The position numbers were made by a program, and so were the translations under genes. 64,000 nt of DNA, from contig JASVEC010000015.1 in NCBI GenBank assembly GCA_030770535.1, forward strand, positions 744,001 through 808,000, given 5' to 3'. The notes beneath the pieces were generated by a model. The model searched no databases and was not told where the DNA came from. It saw nothing but the letters and a program-made list of their open reading frames with translations. The stretch comes from Batkoa obscura (Eukaryota; Entomophthoromycota; Entomophthoromycetes; Entomophthorales; Batkoaceae). Below are positions 53,409 through 62,780 of this stretch, piece by piece; position 1 is the stretch's first letter; each line of letters opens with the position of its first letter.

Positions 53409-54486
53409 ATGCTCTTTTCACATATCTTTTATTTAATACCTTTACTCTCTTTAAATCATGTCATTACTAAAACAATAGCGAATAGCACTTATGAAGGTAA
53501 TTATTATCTTTATATTTAAAATATACATAACCCAAAATAGCTTGAATCGCAACTATAAAGACACTAAAGATAGCATTACTAAATCATAATTATAGGTTGT
53601 TATGAGTATCCTAATTTAGTATTAGAGAGAGACAAGGAGAGTGGAATAAGTACTAAAAAAATTGAAGATGACAAGATACCTCCAGTGTATTTTAACGGCT
53701 TAACAAAAAAAAATTTACCAAGCCCATATATCTCCGATCAATTAAATGTAAACCATTGTGTTTTACTATGTCAATACTTAAATTTTACATGGTCAGCCTT
53801 AATGAACGGCTCGGAATGTCGATGTGGGAATACTCTCCTTCCTAGTGTATTATCATCCTTATCTTTTTGTAAAAAAAATTAATATTTATTTGATAGTCCT
53901 TTAAATCTGATGAAGAAAATTGCAAAACTAAATGTTCTGGTGATATGGAGCAAAATTGTGGTGGCGGAAGGTATTTTATTTTTACTAATTTTTGGTATTG
54001 AAGCTAATTGGCATTGTATAGTAACTTTACCAGCATATACACAACAGGTAATTCAAATTTACTATATAAGTATGAAATTGATAGTAATAATTAGGTTATA
54101 CAAGCACTGGTGAAACCAATAAGCATATGATGGATAATACACAGGTCACAGACACCTATAATAACAATGAAGCTAGTAACAACCATGTCCTACTAATCAT
54201 GCTGCTATGTTTGTTATTTTTATTTTTAGGAACAATATTAGGATTAGTTGTTAGTAGAGTAATAAGCAGATACAGATCTAGTAGAAAGGTTTGTGAGATT
54301 AAAAATAAATCGATGTATAACAATGTCAAGTTTATCCCTACCCACTCTAAAGCTGCTAGTTTACCCGTTACTGTTCGATCTTTTGGGACAGAGGAACAGC
54401 TAGATTCAAACTTAATATCTATTAGAAAACAAATAGAATTAGAAAAAACATTAAATAGATTGAACTCAAATTTAAATCTTAAATAA
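53409..54486 (+). CDS. WSC-domain membrane sensor
   Basis: Five exons (53409-53496, 53596-53846, 53897-53970, 54022-54047, 54095-54486) give 276 residues. A signal peptide (MLFSHIFYLIPLLSLNHVIT) precedes a WSC domain: GCYEYPN, then VNHCVLLCQYLNFTWSAL, SECRCGNTLLPS, ENCKTKCSGDMEQNCGGG and SIYTTG, with all the expected cysteines. A short linker, one membrane helix (VLLIMLLCLLFLFLGTILGLVV) and a roughly 80-residue cytoplasmic tail follow. Yeast Wsc sensors detect wall stress and signal through Rom2, Rho1 and Pkc1. The Ser/Thr-rich rod that makes yeast Wsc proteins act as springs is missing, so this is a compact form. The exon 2/3 junction was set by frame and by the WSC pattern. The 26-nt exon 4 is unusually small. 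Confidence 0.88.
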
Positions 54487-55133
54487 AAAATCATAATAAT
54501 TTATTATAACTAAACATTTCATTCTGCTATTTGGGGATGTATTTTTGTGTTTAAGAATTTTACTACCAAATTTTCCACGCAAATAGCGCTTAAAAGATGG
54601 AAAAAGTAATGAAGCCAAAAAAAACACTCCCATTTATTAAAAGTTTTTATCCAAAAAGGTTTTGAAAATTAAATATTAATGTAATAAGTTTTATGTAAAG
54701 TTATATAAATGTCAAAATTTCAAAAACTATTTTAGTAAAAAAATCTGTAGTTGATGCTGTATGTGTTAAAAAATATTTTTATTATAATTTGAATTTATTT
54801 AATACTTCAAATTATTATTTGTATTTAAATATAAATTTGATAGGGTGACCTTGGAAAAATCAAAACAGGCCAACTTTGCCTGCTTTTTTTCTGGCTTGCC
54901 ATCCGATTATTTCTTTAAGATTTTTATTTTTTTCTATGTTTTTGTTTGGCTTTAGTCAGGTAGCTTAAAAAGGTTATTATCTGTCTAATAAAAAAGTATG
55001 AAAGTACTTAAATAATAGCATTTGATTAAGGATTATTAATAATATATTATAATATTCGGATAAACTTTAATAAAATAATCAATATAACAATTAGTAGTTT
55101 GACTTTATTTTAATAAAATTACAATTAATAAAC
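54487..55133. other. Convergent spacer with one MITE
   Basis: Holds MITE copy 14 just after the WSC gene. The remainder is AT-rich without a recognised feature. Confidence 0.5.
54532..54632 (+). repeat. MITE-like palindromic repeat, copy 14
   Basis: 101 bp from TGGGGATG to CACTCCCA, flanked by TT on both sides, 46 nt after the WSC stop codon. Confidence 0.88.
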
Positions 55134-56636
55134 TTAGGAGGCATATGAAGAAGCTAGGATCTCTTCAATTGTACGTCCTTTAGTTTCAGGTATGAATGAA
55201 AATATAAATATTGCTGATGCGAATGTTATAACAGCAAAAATAACAAATGTGTAATCTCCTAAGCCAGATAATATCGTTGGGAAAAGTAACCCAACAGCAA
55301 AATTACAAAACCAATTGACTCCCATGGCAATAGCTGATGCTGCAGCTAATGGTTTGGTTGGGAATATTTCCGATATTATTAACCATGGAATTGGCCCTAA
55401 CCCAATAGCAAATGAAGCAACAAATAATAATACACTAACAACAACTAAAATATCAACGAGATAAACTGACCCAATTACAATTAAAACACTGAAGATACAC
55501 ATTCCTAATAAACTAAGTAATAGTAAAAATTTACGACCTAATCTATCAATTAAAAAGACAGAGAGAATAGTAACAATCAAATTAAGAACTGCTACACCCA
55601 AAGTAACATAAGGTGCATTTTCGGAACCAAAAGTCTTTTCAAATATAGATGTTGAATAGAATATAACCCCATTTATACCTGAGAATTGTTGAGCTGCATG
55701 AATAACTACTGCCCATGTTAAATGTCTAAATAATACTTTGTCCTTAAATAATTGCATAAATGGATTAACATCAGTACTTTGATCTAATGGTAGATCATTA
55801 GTATCATCTTTTGGAGAACTATATTGTCCTTCTACGATTTCATTAAATTCATTCTCAATATTATAGCCACGTCTTAATTTTTCTAAATTTTCTTTTGCTT
55901 TTTCCATATTACGAACAGATACAAGATACCTTGGGGTTTCTACGCACATGGGAAATAAAACTAATTGAAGGATAGCTGGAACAGCAGTAATAGCAAATAA
56001 TACTCTCCATCCAGGTGAACTGTTTAATGGAATACTGATACCTTGTGCAAATAAGATACCAACTACCATCATAAATTGTAATACGGCACCCATGGCACCT
56101 CTACATTTATTAGTAGCAATTTCTCCAATATAAGTAGATACTCCTACAGAAGCAATACCACTGCCAACACCAACTAAAAATCTTCCCACTCCCATTTGAG
56201 CCAATGTAGTAGCAGTTCCCAATAATACTCCACCGACTATAAAGAAAACATTGTTTAATAATAAACTGTTACGTCTACCTAACCAAGATAATAATTTGGA
56301 AGCGGATAAACCGCCAAAACCTCCTCCTAAAGCAAATAATCCAATAACGACACCCCTAATTTACATTTTAGAAATAATAAAAAACATTATATATTTGTGT
56401 ACTTACCATACTAAATCACTTGCTGGTAAACAATCCGGGAAGCCATTTTCTACTGTAACTTCCCCACATTTACGAATTGTAGCTTCTGGAATATTCGCTA
56501 CACCAGTGTTGAATCCAGAATTAAAAGCTGCCAAGGCAGCTACAATACAAGAAAATATTAAATATCCATTGATATTCAATTCCTTGGAGTCTAAAGCAAC
56601 ACTTAAATCACTACTATTATTTTTATCTTTAATCAT
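55134..56636 (-). CDS. Sugar transporter (MFS, hexose/GLUT type)
   Basis: Two exons, 56636-56407 and 56355-55134, joined across a 51-nt GT-AG intron, give 483 residues, usual for the family. Twelve membrane helices are predicted. Sugar-porter signatures are present: NSGFNTGVANIP after helix 1, then LSWLGRRNSLL, GRFLVGVGSGIASVGVSTYIGEIA, a VETPRYLV form of PESPRYL, QQFSGINGVIFYSTSIF, DRLGRKFLLLLS and FIPETKGRTIEEI. The QQ-SGIN motif in helix 7 and PETKG after helix 12 are sugar-binding and family marks. It probably takes up hexoses at the plasma membrane. A rather GLUT-like loop between helices 1 and 2 distinguishes it from yeast HXT proteins. Confidence 0.94.
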
Positions 56637-57482
56637 TTATTGAAATTGAAGACATTCGATTGTCTTTTTATATTGTTTCTTAAAATTATTATTTATGCCT
56701 TTTTAATTTAGCCAATAAGATGGTTTCATCCGTTTAAGCACAGGTGAAATTTATGAACTGATTAAAATGCTAAACAATATGATACAAAAATTGACTTATT
56801 TTTGTCAATCAGTTCAGTTATTATTGGTTTTGGTTAAAGAATTCTAGGTCTTACTGTTATAAAAAAAATTATATTAAATAGTATTAATTTGTTTATGTCA
56901 ATAAACTTTATTGAATTTACATTGTTTTTATTTAGCTATTTTCTTTTTAAATTATTTTATACATGAGGAATTAAATATTTTTATTTCACGCACAAATGAT
57001 TTAGTTATGAGCAAACAATTAAAATCTATTATTATTTTATAAACCCTGAGTTCAAATTTATCAAAGGCTTAAATGACATCAAATTCTTAAATTAATTTTG
57101 TTAATAAGCCATTAGTAAATTATGTAAAATTAAAAATAAGATTGAAAAAAAAGCTAATGTGAGTTTTTACTGTAAATGTTTTAAGGTGGTCTTTAGTTTT
57201 ATTAAAAAGCAGGCAAAGCTTTAGAATAGTTTGAGATTGCAAATCTTTTGAAAGATTGCTAACTTAGTTTATGATTAGCTACAATATTTTATTACAATTA
57301 TAATATGCTTGGATCAATGTAAAGTTTAACAATTTAAATGGAACTATAAACTACTATATAACAAAGTAGTATTCATATAGCTTAATTATTATTGGTCTTT
57401 TAAACTCTATTAATTATATCACATTTATAACTCTATCCAAAAAAACTCTTTTAAATTAAATATAGTCATAGTATTTTATATA

Positions 57483-57581
57483 TGGGATGTACTTTTTTGT
57501 TCAAGAATCTCGCTAACAGTTTTTCCACTCAAATAGTGCATAAGAATGAAAAAAGCAATGGAACCAAAAGAAGCATCCTCA
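57483..57581 (+). repeat. MITE-like palindromic repeat, copy 15
   Basis: TGGGATGT to CATCCTCA with TA on both sides. Several internal substitutions make it one of the older copies. Confidence 0.8.
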
Positions 57582-57760
57582 TATTATTTGTGAGGATGAT
57601 TTGAGTACAATGGAATAGTATCGCAATAAATCACGTAAACTATTTCATTTTAGTATAATTAGCTTTATAGTCAATGTTTATACAGTAAATTTATATGAAT
57701 ATATCCACATTATGCTTACCACTATAAATAAAACACTTGTGAGTTTGCATTTTTAATATT

Positions 57761-57798
57761 TAAATAAAAATAAAAATAAAATAAAATAAAATAAAATA
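57761..57798. repeat. Simple repeat (AAAAT)n
   Basis: Seven or so units of AAAAT/AAAAAT in tandem. A similar tract lies at about 28138-28173. Confidence 0.8.
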
Positions 57799-58435
57799 TT
57801 TGTTTTGACAAACAGAACTTCATACTCGATATTTGTAACAAAACAAGATGGAATTTTGTACTTTCCGCAGAAAACAGGGATAAAAATTATAAACAAGGGT
57901 TATTAAACCGTTAAAATCCTTAAGTATAATTTTAATACTTTTAAAACTTTTAAACGTATTTATTTTTAATAAACTCCCTTTTATTGAAAGTTTATTTATA
58001 ACATAACAAAACACTATAATTTTAAAGTAAATATTACATTTTCTATTTAAAGTTTTATTATATTTTAATCATTTTTCTTACATAACTCCTAAATAGAATA
58101 AAACCCAGACTCAAAACCACTTTCAATGACAAGCTTTAACTTTGAGTATAAACTTGTAAAAAATGTTTTACAATAAAAAATTGAAGGAGTGCGGCTAAAT
58201 ATTATAGGTAATAAAATGGATAAACTTCAATTCAACTAAAGCAGTTTTAATGATGTACTAATGAACATGTATATTTCATTGAGTGATAGTATTTTCTAAT
58301 ATACTTGTTAACTCTTTCAATACCAAATTTTTCAAAAAATTATGCCCCATTATATCATACTTTTTAATCAATTCTATGCTAATTGGATCACGATTTCTCT
58401 AAAACTCAATACTCAAAGGGTTAATTTGAATTACA

Positions 58436-58590
58436 ACTGCTACAACTCTATTGCGACAACTAACTATTCGCTTAAGAATAAATTTTTCTGAATCATGCCA
58501 AAATAGTTAAGTATTAAAAAAATTTAACAAACAAATAGTTGACTGTAAAAACTACCGCAAATTAAGTCGTAATAGAGTTGTAGTAGCTGC
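58436..58590. repeat. Inverted repeat, third hairpin-type element
   Basis: The left arm CTACAACTCTATTGCGAC (58440-58457) faces the right arm GTCGTAATAGAGTTGTAG (58566-58583) with one mismatch over 18 bases. The spacer is about 108 nt. A related arm-like stretch (CAACTGTCTCAACTCTTTTG) occurs near 40010. It is probably a worn MITE of another family. Confidence 0.6.
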
Positions 58591-59180
58591 AAACTGTATT
58601 TAAACTCAATTCATCATGATTTTATTTTGATTTGGAACTATGTGTAGACAATGCTCATTTGTGATAGTAAAGTAATTAAAAATTAGTTGAATCTTTTAAT
58701 ATGAAGGTTTTAATTACAATGCTATCAGAGTTATTAAGTAGCCATATATGCTTTTTTAAGGGGAAATCTTATTTGTTATGGATATATAGCTGCTATATTG
58801 AGAATACTTGCAGCAAAAGCAACATTATTTTTAAACAAAGCATCATTTACTGTTGCAACCAATAACTTTTGGATTTTTTTATTAAAAAAGAGCAAATATG
58901 AAATGGCCCAACATTAACTACTTTTAAAAAAATGATACACTATGGACTATTTTGAAAAATGGTCTGTCTACTCATTAAAAAAGGGTTTAAATTTTTCTAA
59001 ATTTAAACTCACTAAAAACAAGATTATCTAAACAAAAAAATTCATTTAAAATTTAAGATCAACTAAAAAGATTAGTTTTAATCAAAGAGAAGTTTGATGA
59101 ACTTTATAAATATAAATATTTTACTACACTAAAAAAAGAAATCCTATCTTTTTAAATAATTTTGTACTACTAAATTAAAG

Positions 59181-60008
59181 ATGAAAGTCTACTGTTATTT
59201 ATTTCTACTAAATTTTATAACTTCGATAGATATAATCAACAAAGTAACAAACAATGGGCCCCCAATAACAGTAATAAGCGGCTTAGATCCAAACTTTAAA
59301 GACACAAATGTATTTATAAAAAATACTATAATCAAAAACGGGAAGAAGTATCAGCAAATCATCTCAAATAAAGATGGTTCCTATAACTCATATAGACCTT
59401 ATAACCCTTATAGCAATAATAATCCTTATAATAATAATAATAATCCTTACAATAATAATAACCCTTATAGCAATAATAATATAGAATACAACAAGTTAAG
59501 TGACAAAAATGATAATGATTTCCTATTAAAAAATGAATATCCAAGTCCAAAGCCAAATACCGATACTACAAACAATAAGGAAAATGAAGATCAACCAGTA
59601 AATGCATTAGCAAACAATAGCACAAATGGTCCACTTGACTATCGCTTAATGCTAGCTTATGTCAACCAAATAAGAAAAAAAGCGAATGCAAGGCCATTAA
59701 AATATAATTCTTTATTAACCAAATGTGCTCAGAGGCATAGTGATGATCAATATCGTCATCATAAAATGAGTCATGTGGGTTCAGATGGGTCTTCTCCAGG
59801 TGATCGAGTAAGTAATATTGGATACCGATGGCGAGCAGTGGCTGAAAATGTAGCGTGGAATCAAAGGACGGTTAAGGAGGTCGTGCTAGCTTGGTACCAT
59901 TCCCCAGGACATTATAAGAATATGATCAATAAGGAATATGACGAGTTTGGGGCTGGGGTCAATCACCTCTATTGGACGCAAGTGTTTGGGAGAGCTAGTA
60001 GTTTTTAG
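59181..60008 (+). CDS. Secreted CAP/SCP (PR-1-like) protein with Asn-rich repeat
   Basis: 275 residues. A signal peptide (MKVYCYLFLLNFITSIDI) is followed by a hydrophilic region in which NPYNNNN and NPYSNNN units repeat (about 75-105). The C-terminal 130 residues are a CAP domain: MLAYVNQIRKKANARPLKYN, the HSDDQYRHHKMSHVGSDG block holding a metal-site His, AENVAWNQRTVKEVVLAWYHSPGHYKNM and the closing FGAGV-N-LYWTQVFG. The conserved HNxxR of animal forms is replaced by VNQIR, as in many microbial CAP proteins. Fungal CAP proteins bind sterols or fatty acids outside the cell, and some act in host contact. The Asn-rich spacer is probably a flexible stalk. A subtilisin gene follows on the same strand. 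Confidence 0.9.
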   Translation: MKVYCYLFLLNFITSIDIINKVTNNGPPITVISGLDPNFKDTNVFIKNTIIKNGKKYQQIISNKDGSYNSYRPYNPYSNNNPYNNNNNPYNNNNPYSNNNIEYNKLSDKNDNDFLLKNEYPSPKPNTDTTNNKENEDQPVNALANNSTNGPLDYRLMLAYVNQIRKKANARPLKYNSLLTKCAQRHSDDQYRHHKMSHVGSDGSSPGDRVSNIGYRWRAVAENVAWNQRTVKEVVLAWYHSPGHYKNMINKEYDEFGAGVNHLYWTQVFGRASSF

Positions 60009-60360
60009 AATAATGCTGAATGAGTTGTATGGAATAAATTAATCTGTTTAATATGTGAAGTCATTTTTATTTTTAGTATTTAATTAGTATATGAATTCAT
60101 TTAGTAATTGATAATAGTTCTATTTAGTAATTTAAACTTGTATTTTCTTTACTATTACTCAAATCTCAAACTTCAATTTTTTATAAAACTTTGTAGTTTT
60201 ATCAGCTACTAGTTAACCTAATTAAGATAATTGAAAAATTCAAAATCTACACTCAATAAATAAAGTTAGACTTATATCAAAGAAAGATATAAAAACATAA
60301 AAAAACATTTAAAATCTTATATAAAAAAATAATAAATAATAATAAATAATAATAAATACA
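60009..60360. other. Spacer before the subtilisin gene
   Basis: 352 nt. Holds a TATA-like motif (GATATAAAAA, 60286-60295) about 66 nt before the ATG and an AAT-type simple repeat (about 60328-60358) directly before it. Confidence 0.5.
60286..60295 (+). promoter_or_regulatory. TATA-like box of the subtilisin gene
   Basis: GATATAAAAA ends 65 nt before the ATG at 60361. The AAT repeat between it and the ATG would form an unstructured leader. Confidence 0.4.
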
Positions 60361-61551
60361 ATGAAATTTCTCTTCTATTTAATCTGTTTAATACCATCCA
60401 TAGCAACATCAAGCCCAACCAATTATATAATATTACTAAAACAACAAGATGCTCAATCGAATGCAGGCATATCAACACAAGAGAATACTCGGTCCAATAT
60501 GGACATATTGAATATTCCTTTAACTAAAGTTCGCTCACTAATACAAAGTAACACAAGATCAGTTCTAAATAATACTGAATTACAATTGAAATATATCTAT
60601 AACCATGACAACTTCAAAGGGTATTGTGGACAATTTAGTCCTACCACAATAAAATCAATTCGTGGAATGAGAGAAGTAGAACTAATTGAAGAAGATAGAA
60701 CTATGAGCATTGATTTATTGCGTCAATTAAATGCTCCTTGGGGACTTAGTAGACTTTCACAAAGAATAAAGAAATCTAATGATTATGTATTTGATAATAA
60801 TGGTGGTAGTAATGTAAATGTATATGTGATTGACACAGGAATTAACATTAATCATCCTGAATTTGAAGGTCGTGCAAAATGGGGAAAAACGTTTTCCGAT
60901 TCGGATGATATAGATGACAATGGTCATGGTACTCATGTTGCTGGTACGGTAGGATCCAGGTTATATGGAGTAGCAAAAAAAGCCACTTTAGTTGCAGTTA
61001 AGGTGCTAAACGCTGAAGGTAGTGGAGCATATTCAGATATTATTGCTGGAATTCAATGGGCTGCTAAAGATGCCAAAAAGAATAAGAACACATCTGTAGC
61101 TAATATGTCTTTAGGTGGAGAATATTCTGAATCCATTAATAGAGCTGTAGAAGCAGCAGTTAAATCTGGCTTAGCATTTGCGGTTGCTGCAGGAAATGAT
61201 AATAATAATGCTTGTGATTATTCACCTGCTAGCTCTGAGTATGTGCTATCAGTTGGAGCTAGTAATAACCAAGACTTAAAAGCTAGTTTTTCTAATTGGG
61301 GAAAATGTGTGTCTTTATTTGCCCCTGGAGAGAATATTTTATCCACTTGGAACAATGGTAAAACTAACACAATTTCGGGTACTTCCATGGCTTCCCCTCA
61401 TGTTGCTGGACTTATGGCTTATTTCTTAAGCATTGAAAATTCAGATCCTTTTCAGTTATATGATAAAATTACTCAAGCTACTACAAAGGGTCAACTTAAA
61501 GGTCTAAATTTAAATACAAATAATTTATTAGCTTATAATTTAGTTGAATAA
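60361..61551 (+). CDS. Secreted subtilisin-like serine protease (S8, proteinase K type)
   Basis: A 396-residue preproenzyme. A signal peptide (MKFLFYLICLIPSIATS) leads to an inhibitor I9 propeptide (YIILLKQQDA through EVELIEEDRTMSI), with mature enzyme beginning near residue 122 (NAPWGLSRLSQR). The catalytic triad is intact: D158 in VIDTGIN, H189 in NGHGTHVAGT and S342 in SGTSMASPHVAG, with the oxyanion Asn in AAGNDNN. Length and order match proteinase K/cuticle-degrading proteases, which insect-pathogenic and saprobic fungi secrete to break down protein. Only two cysteines are evident in the mature part (ACDYSP, GKCVS). The gene is single-exon and converges on the F-box gene, 44 nt apart. 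Confidence 0.96.
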   Translation: MKFLFYLICLIPSIATSSPTNYIILLKQQDAQSNAGISTQENTRSNMDILNIPLTKVRSLIQSNTRSVLNNTELQLKYIYNHDNFKGYCGQFSPTTIKSIRGMREVELIEEDRTMSIDLLRQLNAPWGLSRLSQRIKKSNDYVFDNNGGSNVNVYVIDTGININHPEFEGRAKWGKTFSDSDDIDDNGHGTHVAGTVGSRLYGVAKKATLVAVKVLNAEGSGAYSDIIAGIQWAAKDAKKNKNTSVANMSLGGEYSESINRAVEAAVKSGLAFAVAAGNDNNNACDYSPASSEYVLSVGASNNQDLKASFSNWGKCVSLFAPGENILSTWNNGKTNTISGTSMASPHVAGLMAYFLSIENSDPFQLYDKITQATTKGQLKGLNLNTNNLLAYNLVE

Positions 61552-61595
61552 ATAACAAATCATTCGTTTTTAACAACAAATAATATAATATTTTA

Positions 61596-62780
61596 TTATA
61601 ATAAATAAGCATGAATTAAGTTAGGAAATAGTTTTAAATTGATATGCTTATCTTGTAAATACAAAAATAAAATGCTATTTTTTAGAGGGAATTTTGGTAC
61701 TTGGTCGACAATTGTAGTTGACTTATTATGTACTATTAATCGTGTTAACTGTCTCAATTTAAAGTTAATACTCAACCAGAAATTCACATTAAGATATAGT
61801 GGACTTATTAAACAAAACTGTTGTAAAGAAGCTATACATTTAAAATGAGTAAAAGTATTATCATTCAATTTGGGATCATTAATAGTAAGCGATATCAACC
61901 TAAGTTTAGAGCAGAGATACCAAAAATGTTTATAATTGGAATTATTATCATTACCAAAATTCAACTTCTTCAAGTTTGGAAATTGGGAATATTGTTTTTT
62001 AGTTAATTTGATATTCTTTAGTGTTAAATGAGTTAATACCGAGTTTTTGACTAATTTGAATTGATGTAATAATTGATTATTATCATTGATTAACTCCAAG
62101 GTATGAAGTTGATTTGTATTGATATAATAAACTAATTTGTTGTTATGATTAAAATTGAGATATAGCTTCCGAATAGTGTTGTTATCAACGGTAACCGTAT
62201 TCATTTGATTATTCAACTTTCCATTTAAATTCAATACTTTTACATTCAAATTAAAACAATACGTCAACAAAGGTTGTTCAAATTGGAATAATCTAATAGA
62301 CAACGAATTTAATTGCTTTACCTTAGTCAATAGATTCAACATAGAGTCCGATTGAAATAATGGGAGATCTAAATGTAAACAGTTCAAACTATTAAATAGA
62401 AACAATTGGCTTTTTAGCCTATTACTACTTAATTTAAAACTTTTGATATGTTGAATTTCAATATTGAATTCCTTTTCAATTCTTAAATTACTAATATCGA
62501 TTTCTAACTTTCTTAGTTTTGTACAATACTTTAACACTTGTTTGATGTGACATTCATTCACCTGTTCCATCTTTATATGTTTGATTAAGTGACCTTTAGA
62601 TTTAATTACATTAATCCACAACTGATATTGTTTAATTCCTTTAATTTCCAGTTTATAAAGGATTTTATTTAAGATCAAGAGATACCATTCTTTGTATAAT
62701 AAAGCACTATTTAACTTATCGTCAATTGGTAATAAGTCCATGACCGTTTCAAGCATCAAGTAAGGTAATTTAGTTATCAT
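61596..62780 (-). CDS. F-box/LRR-like protein
   Basis: 394 residues, single exon. The N-terminal 40 residues (LPYLMLETVMDLLPIDDKLNSALLYKEWYLLIL) resemble an F-box: a Leu-Pro start, paired helices and a Trp in the position of the common W-x-x-x-x. Irregular leucine-rich repeats follow, with strands such as LRKLEIDIS, LNCLHLDLP, LNSLSIRL and LKKLNFGN. F-box/LRR proteins select substrates for SCF ubiquitin ligases; the F-box match here is weak, so an LRR-only scaffold is possible. The protein is rich in Asn and Leu, as often seen in fungal F-box families that have expanded. Confidence 0.75.
   Translation of the reverse strand: MITKLPYLMLETVMDLLPIDDKLNSALLYKEWYLLILNKILYKLEIKGIKQYQLWINVIKSKGHLIKHIKMEQVNECHIKQVLKYCTKLRKLEIDISNLRIEKEFNIEIQHIKSFKLSSNRLKSQLFLFNSLNCLHLDLPLFQSDSMLNLLTKVKQLNSLSIRLFQFEQPLLTYCFNLNVKVLNLNGKLNNQMNTVTVDNNTIRKLYLNFNHNNKLVYYINTNQLHTLELINDNNQLLHQFKLVKNSVLTHLTLKNIKLTKKQYSQFPNLKKLNFGNDNNSNYKHFWYLCSKLRLISLTINDPKLNDNTFTHFKCIASLQQFCLISPLYLNVNFWLSINFKLRQLTRLIVHNKSTTIVDQVPKFPLKNSILFLYLQDKHINLKLFPNLIHAYLL

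Larger units (their letters stand above)
56637..59180. other. Intergenic with a MITE and a hairpin element
   Basis: About 2.5 kb with MITE copy 15, an AAAAT simple repeat at 57761-57798 and an inverted repeat at 58436-58590. No gene is supported; the ATG frame 57820-58014 on the minus strand has no recognisable content. Confidence 0.5.
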
